A stretch of 64,000 nucleotides of DNA, taken from positions 62,001-126,000 of the forward strand of contig JABIBQ010000028.1 in NCBI GenBank assembly GCA_018652685.1. The letters are read 5' to 3'. The notes under the pieces are model-generated. The model worked only from the letters and a program-made list of their open reading frames with translations, was not told the DNA's origin and ran no database searches. Source of the stretch: Candidatus Bathyarchaeota archaeon (GTDB lineage Archaea; Thermoproteota; Bathyarchaeia; TCS64). Shown here piece by piece: positions 29,969-40,837 of this stretch; the stretch's first letter is position 1; the number at the start of each line of letters is the position of its first letter. Position numbers and translations under genes: made by a program.

Positions 29969-30531
29969 CCAAGACGGAGCAGGTATACCAGAGGAAGCTA
30001 AAGGACGCGGTCCACCTACTATTCTTCACACACCACAGGCTGCCCGGCGTGCGTGGTTGGGAGCTGCGCAAGGAGCTGGGTGCCGACTGGCAGAACATTA
30101 TCGAGGTTCTGGACAAGCAGCTCCAACCACTTGACCTAAAGGTTACCCGAGTCTTGGAAGAGCCAGACATCGTGGAGCCCACCAACGCCCAGTTACAGGA
30201 GGCGAGGTACTACATCATCATGAGGGGCACCGTTGACCAGAAGACCGCCAAGACCATCGGCTGGCGAATCGACGACATAGCGGGTCTGGCCGTATCCGTG
30301 GCCTATATCATCTCAAAGCAGGGCAAGGTCCCCCGCCAGGACGTGGAGCGGATACTGGAGGAGAAGCTGCCTGGATGGAGGGTCAAGCTCAACATCGACA
30401 GGTACGTCCGCCAGGGTTACCTGGGAGAGGACGACTCGGGTATCCTGTACCTCGACTGGAGGGCAAGGGCAGAAATTGATACAAAGAAGCTCGTTGATCT
30501 CGTGGTCAGTTTCGGAAAGAAAGCGGCCTAA
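29944..30531 (+). CDS. Putative kite-type winged-helix subunit, Nse3/MAGE-like
   Basis: GLAVSVAYIISKQGKVPRQDVERILEEKLPGWRVKLNIDRYVRQGYLGEDDSGILYLDWRARAEIDTKKLVDLVVSFGKK resembles the MAGE homology domain (..WVRQ-x-YL..Y-x-W-x-RA-x-AE..); overlaps the upstream ORF. Confidence 0.5.
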   Translation: METMAKRLTKTEQVYQRKLKDAVHLLFFTHHRLPGVRGWELRKELGADWQNIIEVLDKQLQPLDLKVTRVLEEPDIVEPTNAQLQEARYYIIMRGTVDQKTAKTIGWRIDDIAGLAVSVAYIISKQGKVPRQDVERILEEKLPGWRVKLNIDRYVRQGYLGEDDSGILYLDWRARAEIDTKKLVDLVVSFGKKAA

Positions 30532-30932
30532 TCGGAAGGCCCGTACCTATTTTTAGTGTACTCGTCGAACACGCCGGGGCATGCCTCCGACTCGAAGGGT
30601 CCCTGCCACCACTCGTAGAGTATGGCGTCCTCAAGAGGCACCAGAATGTGGGCCAAACCCTGGGGAGTCAAGTGTACCTCGTTCTCTGTCAAGGGATACT
30701 CGATAATCTTTCCGTCGATCTCCTTGACCACCATCGCCGACCCGCCCAGCAGCACTGTGTACTGGTCGTAGGGGTGGATGTGGTTGCCTCTGTATGCTCC
30801 CTTCTTTGTCTCAAGGAAGCTGCACCACTTCCCGTTGATATCAGCCGCGTAACCATTACCCACCTTGGGAGTTGAAGCCCAGTCCACTAATTTAAAACTC
30901 ATTTCTATTAAACCGCCTTCGGGTAGTTGCAT
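30528..30932 (-). CDS. Cupin-domain protein
   Basis: GAYRGNHIHPYDQYTVLLGGSAMVVKEIDGK...LTPQGLAHILVPLEDAILYEWW. Confidence 0.75.
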   Translation of the reverse strand: MQLPEGGLIEMSFKLVDWASTPKVGNGYAADINGKWCSFLETKKGAYRGNHIHPYDQYTVLLGGSAMVVKEIDGKIIEYPLTENEVHLTPQGLAHILVPLEDAILYEWWQGPFESEACPGVFDEYTKNRYGPSD

Positions 30933-30999
30933 GAGTTTAAAGCAATTCCGATGAAGGGATCACCCGGAATTACCAAAAACAGGCAACTATTAATTGCGG

Positions 31000-31052
31000 A
31001 TGGATTGTCCCAATTATCAATACCCCTCGAGTCATTTCAGGGGACAATCCAT
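31000..31052. repeat. 12-bp perfect inverted repeat with 29-nt spacer
   Basis: ATGGATTGTCCC (31000-31011) and GGGACAATCCAT (31041-31052), upstream of the zinc-finger gene at 31117. Confidence 0.8.
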
Positions 31053-31116
31053 TTTTCAGGGATTAATTTTTAAGCCCTAATCCTATTCAATCCATTAGAT
31101 TCCCTCTGGTGAAACG

Positions 31117-31512
31117 ATGGCGCAAGATGATCCTAAAATGTTGGGCACAGTTAACGAGGTTGGCCTGAAGAGGGACGAACAGGAGTTCAGGAACTATAAC
31201 CTCACGGTCGGGATCAAGCTCAAGACAGGGAAGAAGCTGACCTACGCAGAGGGCGCGAAGCTCATCAAGCAGCTTAGGAAGAACCTCCTCGGCAAGAACA
31301 TTGAGCTGGAGGCCATCGCCGTGCCGTGCCCATTCTGCGGTAAGACCTACAACAGCGAGACGGGCATGAAGCAACATGTTAGGCGACAGCACGAGGGTGA
31401 GGAAGAACCACCCAAGAAGAAACGGGGCCGTATAAAAAAGGCAGCAGTCAAAAAGCCCACCAAGAAGTCGGCAAAGAAGCCGAGGAAAAAGTCTGCCTCC
31501 AAGAAAAAATAA
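31117..31512 (+). CDS. C2H2 zinc-finger protein with histone H1-like Lys/Ala/Pro-rich tail
   Basis: CPFCGKTYNSETGMKQHVRRQH then KKKRGRIKKAAVKKPTKKSAKKPRKKSASKKK. Confidence 0.75.
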   Translation: MAQDDPKMLGTVNEVGLKRDEQEFRNYNLTVGIKLKTGKKLTYAEGAKLIKQLRKNLLGKNIELEAIAVPCPFCGKTYNSETGMKQHVRRQHEGEEEPPKKKRGRIKKAAVKKPTKKSAKKPRKKSASKKK

Positions 31513-31559
31513 CGCGGGTCGGTTTATATTCAGCCAATAGGGGTATTTTCTGATTTAGT

Positions 31560-32756
31560 ATGGCTAAACCCAAGGTATATTTCGGCTCATTCAACCACGG
31601 CAGGATAGCCCGTGAGTTCTCCATGAGTGTAAAATTCGACGAGATATTGAACCAACTTGATTTCTCGACGATCAAGAAGAAGGACAAGGTCGCTATCAAG
31701 ATGCACCTCGGGTTCAAGGATGGATTCCAGACAGTACCCGTCTTCTTCATCAGGCGACTAGTGCAGAAGGTCAAGGAGACCGGGGCCTTCCCGTTCATCA
31801 CTGACAACCCCACCGCGGTCTACAACGCCGTTGACCGGGGCTACACCGCCGAGACATGCGGCTGCCCAATCATACCCATTGCAGGGCTCAAGGACAACTA
31901 CAAACACAGGGTCGAAGTCAACTACAAGACGGTTGACTTCCTGGACATGGCGGGCGTCATGAAGGACAGCGACGTGCTCATCGACGTATCACACGTCAAA
32001 GGACACGGGACAGCAGGATTCGGTGGCGCATTCAAGAACATCGCCCTGGGCGGTTACTGCGGTACAAGCAGATGGAGGAAGATCCACGGTGTCGAGAAGA
32101 GCGCTCCCTACTGGGACGCTGACAAGTGCTCACCAGAGCACGGCAAGAAGCTGGTTGAGTCATGTCCATATAAGGCAATGAAATACGACAGTGAGAAGCA
32201 TCACCTTGACCTTGGGTTCGGTAACTGTCACAACGGGAACTGCCTGGAATGTCTCAAGGTGGACGAGGGAGTAGGATGCCTCAGCATCCCAAAGGAGGGC
32301 TTCGCCCACTTCCAGGAGCTAATGGCTATCACATCAAAGAAGATTCTGGAGTGCTACGATGACGACAAGAAGTTTTTCCTCAATTTCATTATGGACGTCA
32401 CACCCCACTGCGACTGCCTAGGAATGGTGCAGCCACAGGTTGTTCCAGACATCGGCATAGTCGGCGGACGTGATATCGTGGCCGTGGAGGAGGCAAGTCT
32501 TGACCTGGTCAAGAGGGCGCGGTTCCTCAAAGACCAGTTGCCACCCTACCTCAAGCACGTCAGCGACGACGAGGCGTTACACCCGTTCCAGCGGATATGG
32601 GGCCCATACAAAGACCCATACCTCGTCAATGAGTACGGGGAGAAGTTGGGGCTGGGCGCACGTGACTACGAGCTGGTGGAGATATTGCCGGCGTCAGAGA
32701 CCAAGGACCTAGAGCCCGGGAAGCACAGCTTCGAGGACCAGGCAACCTTCTTTTAA
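31560..32756 (+). CDS. DUF362-domain protein
   Basis: KVAIKMHLGFKDGFQTVPVFFIRRLVQKVKETGAFPFITDNPTAVYNAVDRGYT...VLIDVSHVKGHGTAGFGGAFKNIALGGYCGTSRWRKIHG. Confidence 0.88.
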   Translation: MAKPKVYFGSFNHGRIAREFSMSVKFDEILNQLDFSTIKKKDKVAIKMHLGFKDGFQTVPVFFIRRLVQKVKETGAFPFITDNPTAVYNAVDRGYTAETCGCPIIPIAGLKDNYKHRVEVNYKTVDFLDMAGVMKDSDVLIDVSHVKGHGTAGFGGAFKNIALGGYCGTSRWRKIHGVEKSAPYWDADKCSPEHGKKLVESCPYKAMKYDSEKHHLDLGFGNCHNGNCLECLKVDEGVGCLSIPKEGFAHFQELMAITSKKILECYDDDKKFFLNFIMDVTPHCDCLGMVQPQVVPDIGIVGGRDIVAVEEASLDLVKRARFLKDQLPPYLKHVSDDEALHPFQRIWGPYKDPYLVNEYGEKLGLGARDYELVEILPASETKDLEPGKHSFEDQATFF

Positions 32757-32766
32757 TAATGAGAAA

Positions 32767-32841
32767 TGGAGCCTCGGGCGGGAGTCGAACCCGCGGCCAA
32801 CAGCTTACAAGGCTGCCGCTCTACCACTGAGCTACCAAGGC
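32767..32841 (-). tRNA. tRNA-Thr (TGT)
   Basis: Minus strand GCCTTGGTAGCTCAGTGGTAGAGCGGCAGCCTTGTAAGCTGTTGGCCGCGGGTTCGACTCCCGCCCGAGGCTCCA; full cloverleaf. Confidence 0.95.
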
Positions 32842-32947
32842 ACGCACCATCTAAGACAGGGTCTTGCAGATAAATTTTTGTCTATTCTGGAAACAGAAAA
32901 CGATTCGTTTAACCGTGGACTTCCGTTTCTCATCCTGATTAGGGAAA

Positions 32948-33592
32948 ATGGTGTCAAAGGACGGTTCAGGGATGAAGATAGCTTACATACTTGTGGTTGC
33001 CAACCTGCTGATCAGCGTGGTGACTTACCCCATGCTGCCTGATAGGATCATCATGCACTGGGGAGCGGGTGGCGTCCCTGACGGGTACGGCTCAAAGCTG
33101 TCAGGGACGTTGCTGATGCAGCTCGTCCAGTTCTTCATGTTGGGGATCTACGTGGTGATCCCAAGGATTGACCCCCAGAAGAAGGTCACCATGTCCACCG
33201 GGTATTACAAGGACATCATGAACCTGATGCTGGCCTACTTCATGTTCTTCAACGTGCTTTTCATCACCCAGAACCTGGGCTACGACTACAACATGACCTC
33301 TGTTATGATGCCCGCGATCGGCGTGCTCCTGTTCTTCCTCGGGGACATACTTGGCAAGGCCGAGCCCAACTGGTTCGTCGGTATGCGGACCCCGTGGACA
33401 CTGAGCAACGATGATGTGTGGCGTTCAACCCACGAGAAAGCGGGGTTTCTCTTCAAGGTATGCGGGGGCATATCCGTGGCCGGGGTTCTGTTCCCCGTTT
33501 ACAGCATTTGGTTGCTGGTGGGCTCCATCACCGTGACTGCTTTCTACCTCGTTGTCTTCAGTTACACCGAGTTCAAGAGATTAGAGGGCTAG
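32948..33592 (+). CDS. DUF1648/SdpI-like integral membrane protein
   Basis: MLPDRIIMHWGAGGVPDGYGSK...GDILGKAEPNWFVGMRTPWTLSNDDVWRSTHEKAGFLF. Confidence 0.85.
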   Translation: MVSKDGSGMKIAYILVVANLLISVVTYPMLPDRIIMHWGAGGVPDGYGSKLSGTLLMQLVQFFMLGIYVVIPRIDPQKKVTMSTGYYKDIMNLMLAYFMFFNVLFITQNLGYDYNMTSVMMPAIGVLLFFLGDILGKAEPNWFVGMRTPWTLSNDDVWRSTHEKAGFLFKVCGGISVAGVLFPVYSIWLLVGSITVTAFYLVVFSYTEFKRLEG

Positions 33593-34359
33593 GGGTTCGC
33601 CCTGTTCAAGTCAAAACCCCTCTGCTTCAGCTGTTTCTTCATGGGCCCGGGGTCCGGGCTCCGCTGACCGATCTTTCGGCAGATATGCTCGGTCCAGCTG
33701 TAGGTGTCAAAGTCGTAGGTCTCCTCCCTCTCCACGGTGAGCTTGATCATGGCGTTCTTGCTGGAGTAGTAGTCCTGGGCCAGGTAGCCGTCGTCCATCA
33801 CCTTCATGGCCTCCCTGACCTGGTCGTCGGTGAAATGGGTGTACTTGTCCTCGAACAGCGTGTACCCCAGCGGGTACCTGGGCCTGCAAGGTGGCGCCTC
33901 ATCAGGGTAGCCCATTGTCAGCTGGACCATGGGGAAAACCCTCTCGGGAAGGGCATACTGCTCCGCGATCTTGTCCGCATAGCTGGGGGCGGCCCCGAGC
34001 AAGCAGCTGCCCAACCCTAGGCTCCTACCGGAGATGATCAGGTTCTGAGCCGCATACGATGCGTCCTGCACCGCCATCCAGATGGAGTTGAGGTCGTTGG
34101 TCCTCCGCTTCCAGCCCCTGACCTCCATTATGCGCTCGAACTTGTACATGTCAACGCATACCGTGAACAGCAGCGGTGCCTTGAACGCGTTCTTTGGCCT
34201 GTCCCTGCTCAGCAAAAAGCTGTACGACTGGGCCGCGAAGGGTGCCTGCTGGGCCGCACGCACAATGGTCTCTATCACCTCGTCCGTTGGGTCCTGGTCC
34301 GAGTACGCCCTGATTGACTTGTGGTCAAGCAGGCACTCGATAACCGAGTTTGATTTCAT
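33589..34359 (-). CDS. Nitroreductase family protein
   Basis: ECLLDHKSIRAYSDQDPTDEVIETIVRAAQQAPFAAQSYSF...GLGSCLLGAAPSYADKIAEQYALPERVFPMVQLTMGYP. Confidence 0.88.
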   Translation of the reverse strand: MKSNSVIECLLDHKSIRAYSDQDPTDEVIETIVRAAQQAPFAAQSYSFLLSRDRPKNAFKAPLLFTVCVDMYKFERIMEVRGWKRRTNDLNSIWMAVQDASYAAQNLIISGRSLGLGSCLLGAAPSYADKIAEQYALPERVFPMVQLTMGYPDEAPPCRPRYPLGYTLFEDKYTHFTDDQVREAMKVMDDGYLAQDYYSSKNAMIKLTVEREETYDFDTYSWTEHICRKIGQRSPDPGPMKKQLKQRGFDLNRANP

Positions 34360-34431
34360 GGTTTAACCTCCCTCCGCGGGCTGATAACTCCTGTCACACC
34401 TAAATACGGGGAATCAATCTTTCAGGTAGCC

Positions 34432-35448
34432 TTGAGCAAACTAGTTGGACTCCTCCTTTTCTTGATGATACTCCTAGTCCCTGTTTCGGCTCAATCGACG
34501 GGAGAAATTCCTCATATTGAGGTATATCCTGAGATTGTTGATATCGCGTTTATCGTTAATACCGATAGTGAATTCAATTCAACAAAGACCCAAGAGGCTC
34601 TCAATTATGGGATACCGGTGGTCTACTACGGGGAAAACCCGGAACTATTCAACGAGTTATACAACTTTTCACTGACTTTGACCGGGGAGACCGATAACAC
34701 CACCAAAAATGTTGCACTTGGGGGCGTAATACTCAGACGTAGACCTGTGCTCGTCGAGCAAACATTGAGCATCAAGGACTACTCCTATGACCCGAGTCAT
34801 CTTAATAGAAGCCGCGAGTGGATCGCAAAGTCGTTCAGTTATCCAGACACATCGTTTGATGTCTTTTCTAGAATCGAGCTGGAATACCAGGAACCATACG
34901 GAGTTCTTGAGACCCTGACTGAGATAGTCCAAGTAAATGATACCTCCTCCGAGTTTGACTGGTACGACGTGACTGTTTCACAGACACTGACACCGGGGGC
35001 GAACTCAAGCGGCAGCGACTGGGAGTGGGAATGGCTGACCTATACCATGAACGGCTCAATGGTTGAGTCCAATGTCTTCCTGTCCGATTATGACCAGCCT
35101 CCCTCCGGGGACCTGCCCACGGGGCTCTTCAGTTTCCTCTGGCGGATACTGAACTTCGATCCAAGAGATTTGCTCCCCTGGCTTTACCCACCTCCTATAG
35201 ATGTTGAGGGTTTAGATATGAGCGATTTCAGCCAAGAGTTACTCAACATCAGATATCAGGCTCCTAACAGGTACCAGAAAGCCAACGAGCCCCTTGAGGT
35301 CAGGCACCACTACGTGTTGCGAGTGGGTGAAGGCGAGCCTCTGAAGTTCTGGCAGCAGTCACAGGTCAAGTACGTCAAGGGCAACGTGATCGCTGCACCC
35401 CCCTACTTCTCACCACTCATGGGCGAGGGCTACCTAGAGCTACGATAA
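34432..35448 (+). CDS. Uncharacterised secreted protein
   Basis: Hydrophobic signal-like N-terminus LVGLLLFLMILLVPVSAQ; intact 338-aa ORF, TTG start. Confidence 0.55.
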   Translation: MSKLVGLLLFLMILLVPVSAQSTGEIPHIEVYPEIVDIAFIVNTDSEFNSTKTQEALNYGIPVVYYGENPELFNELYNFSLTLTGETDNTTKNVALGGVILRRRPVLVEQTLSIKDYSYDPSHLNRSREWIAKSFSYPDTSFDVFSRIELEYQEPYGVLETLTEIVQVNDTSSEFDWYDVTVSQTLTPGANSSGSDWEWEWLTYTMNGSMVESNVFLSDYDQPPSGDLPTGLFSFLWRILNFDPRDLLPWLYPPPIDVEGLDMSDFSQELLNIRYQAPNRYQKANEPLEVRHHYVLRVGEGEPLKFWQQSQVKYVKGNVIAAPPYFSPLMGEGYLELR

Positions 35449-35480
35449 GCCCTATATCCGACCGGCACAACGGTGCGGGT

Positions 35481-35873
35481 ATGAGTATGATGATTACGCA
35501 GATCGAGGGCTGGAAGCTCAAGGCGGAGTACGACGGTTTCACCGTGATAAGCGGACAGGCTACAAGGGATTCTGATTACGAGGGCTTCAGCCCCGGCAAG
35601 CTGATGGTTGCAGGACTGGGCATGTGCACGGGGATGCACGCAGTCACCTACTTGACAAAGCACGGTATCGAGTACAGTGACCTGGAGCTAGAGCTGACAA
35701 CGGAGGGCGCCGGTAACCCGGCAAGGTATGCCGTGTTCAACATGGGCATCTCCGTGAAGGCCGACCTCAACGAGGAGCACTACAAAGGATTGGCCGAGGA
35801 GTGCAACAGGTGCTTCGTGGGAAACACCATGACACACCAGCCAGAAATCAAGATAGATATTAAAACAGTTTAG
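35481..35873 (+). CDS. OsmC family protein
   Basis: GFSPGKLMVAGLGMCTGMHAVTYLTKHGIEYSDLELEL...EECNRCFVGNTM; OsmC cysteine pattern. Confidence 0.85.
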   Translation: MSMMITQIEGWKLKAEYDGFTVISGQATRDSDYEGFSPGKLMVAGLGMCTGMHAVTYLTKHGIEYSDLELELTTEGAGNPARYAVFNMGISVKADLNEEHYKGLAEECNRCFVGNTMTHQPEIKIDIKTV

Positions 35874-36415
35874 AGGCTCTTTCCGAGCTCTCTAGCCTTT
35901 TCCAACAACTCTGCGTTGTCTTTTACGGGCTTGTTCCCACTCCCATGAGCCTTCAAGCCGCCAACAATCTCCATCTCCCAGTAATGGGTCATCCTCTCGT
36001 TGAGCCAGTTCACCACCTCGGTGTAAGCGTCCTGGTTGTCCCATCCGCATGTTACCGCGTTGATGAATTTGACTCCTTTCGGGAACTTGTCGTTGTACTC
36101 TGCTCCGCGGCTCTTGGCGTAATAGTAGAGCCTGTCGATGAACAGTTTGGCTCTGCTGCTCACGTGGTCGTAGTAGATGGGTGTACCGAACACGAGTGCT
36201 CCCATTGACTCGATGTGGGGCATGATCTCTTTGAAACCGTCGTCAGGGTAGCCGTACCCCTCCTCTGCGTCGGTCAATGGGTTGATCTGCATGTCTCCGA
36301 GGTAGAACAGAACTGTCTCGTGCCCCGCCTCTTTCACCCCTTCAAGGGTTGCCTCTACTAGCTTGGCAGTGTTTCCGGTCTTCCTTGGACCTGCTACGAT
36401 TCCTAGTACTTTCAT
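35870..36415 (-). CDS. NAD(P)H-dependent FMN reductase / flavodoxin-like
   Basis: VLGIVAGPRKTGNTAKLVEATLEGVKEAGHETVLFYLGDMQI...ALVFGTPIYYDHVSSRAKLFIDR. Confidence 0.88.
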   Translation of the reverse strand: MKVLGIVAGPRKTGNTAKLVEATLEGVKEAGHETVLFYLGDMQINPLTDAEEGYGYPDDGFKEIMPHIESMGALVFGTPIYYDHVSSRAKLFIDRLYYYAKSRGAEYNDKFPKGVKFINAVTCGWDNQDAYTEVVNWLNERMTHYWEMEIVGGLKAHGSGNKPVKDNAELLEKARELGKSL

Positions 36416-36448
36416 GATACGTAGGGTTGTGGGTGGGGATTGAAAAGG

Positions 36449-39508
<3,060 letters not shown>

Positions 39509-39543
39509 CTATCCTTATCAGGCATCACTGTTAGCCTCATGGT

Positions 39544-40482
39544 ATGAAGAAGTACAATGTTGAGGGAAGCTGGCCAGCCGTGGTCACCCCATTCGACGAT
39601 AACGACGAGGTCAGCTACGATGTCCTGAGGAAGCTCGTGGGTTTCCAGGCCGAGAACAACAGCACGGGTCTCCTGCTCATGGGCTCAACGGGCGAGGCAA
39701 TTCTGCTCAGTCCGGACGAGAGAAAGAAAATCATCGACACTGTCCTTGACGAGGCCAGGGGAAAGATCCCTGTCATGGTAGGTGTAGCCGCCATGACCAC
39801 GAAGCTGACCATCGAGAACGCCAAGTACGCCAAGGAAGCAGGGGCAGATCTGGGGCTCATAGTCCAGCCGCCCTACATCAAGCCAAAGCAGAGCAGCCTC
39901 TACAAGTACTTCAAGGATGTTGCCGACGCCGTTGACATCCCGCTGGCAATCTACAACAACCCGGAGAGGTGTGGCGTAAACATCGAGCCAGAGACCATCG
40001 CAAGGCTGGCGAGGCACGAGAACATCGTCGCAATCAAGGAGGCAGGACCAAATCCATACGGCGTTATGAGGACGGTGGAGCTGACCAGGGGCGAGTTCAA
40101 CGTCCTGTGCTGCGACTGCGCCTTCTACGCGTTGATACCCGTTGTTATGGCGAGCGGCGGGAAGGGGACAAGCAACGTCACAGGTAGCCTCTGCCCGAGG
40201 GAGATCTCCACCATCAGCAAGCCATGGACCAACTACGACGACGTCCTGAACATGAGGGAGGCACTGTACAAGTACCTGCCACTCATCAGGATGATGTACT
40301 CTGAGACAAACCCGGTGCCCCTCAAGTACGCAATGAGCCTCGTGGGTGCAGACGTAGGCAAACCGAGGAAGCCACTGATGGAGCTATCCGAGCAGAACCA
40401 GAAGGCCATGAAGCAGACAATGGACCGCCTAGGCATTATGGACGAGGACAGCTACCAGAAAGAGTATTTTGGGAGAAAATAA
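39544..40482 (+). CDS. DapA/NAL-family aldolase (dihydrodipicolinate synthase superfamily)
   Basis: WPAVVTPFDDNDEVSYDVLRKLVGFQAENNSTGLLLMGSTGEAILLSPDERKKI...PLAIYNNPERCGVNI...IVAIKEAG. Confidence 0.92.
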   Translation: MKKYNVEGSWPAVVTPFDDNDEVSYDVLRKLVGFQAENNSTGLLLMGSTGEAILLSPDERKKIIDTVLDEARGKIPVMVGVAAMTTKLTIENAKYAKEAGADLGLIVQPPYIKPKQSSLYKYFKDVADAVDIPLAIYNNPERCGVNIEPETIARLARHENIVAIKEAGPNPYGVMRTVELTRGEFNVLCCDCAFYALIPVVMASGGKGTSNVTGSLCPREISTISKPWTNYDDVLNMREALYKYLPLIRMMYSETNPVPLKYAMSLVGADVGKPRKPLMELSEQNQKAMKQTMDRLGIMDEDSYQKEYFGRK

Positions 40483-40505
40483 TCTCCCTTTTTTAAAAAA
40501 TAGGG

Positions 40506-40790
40506 TTATTTTATCGAATCAACGAACGCGTCGATGGTCATCGAGGGCATGCTAAGTATCTTGACGGTTCCCCTGCTTCCCAGCTCGACACTCATTTTGA
40601 ACACGGCGTCGTTGTCAGGAGCCTCAACAAGTGAGACAAAGTCGTATGGTCCCAGGGTCGCATACTGTTCCACGACCTTTACGCCGTACTTCTCGACCTC
40701 CTTGTTGACTTCCTTGATGCGCTGGGGCTTTTTCTTGATGGTTGTCAGTCCCTCGTTTGTTAGCGTTGACAATAGGATGTATTTCGCCAC
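40506..40790 (-). CDS. GYD-domain protein
   Basis: YILLSTLTNEGLTTIKKKPQRIKEVNKEVEKYGVKVVEQYATLGPYDFVSLVEAPDNDAVFKMSVELGSRGTVK. Confidence 0.85.
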   Translation of the reverse strand: MAKYILLSTLTNEGLTTIKKKPQRIKEVNKEVEKYGVKVVEQYATLGPYDFVSLVEAPDNDAVFKMSVELGSRGTVKILSMPSMTIDAFVDSIK

Positions 40791-40837
40791 CTATTTCACC
40801 ATAAAATTGGTGACAGGTAGAGTTGATATGGGTATCG

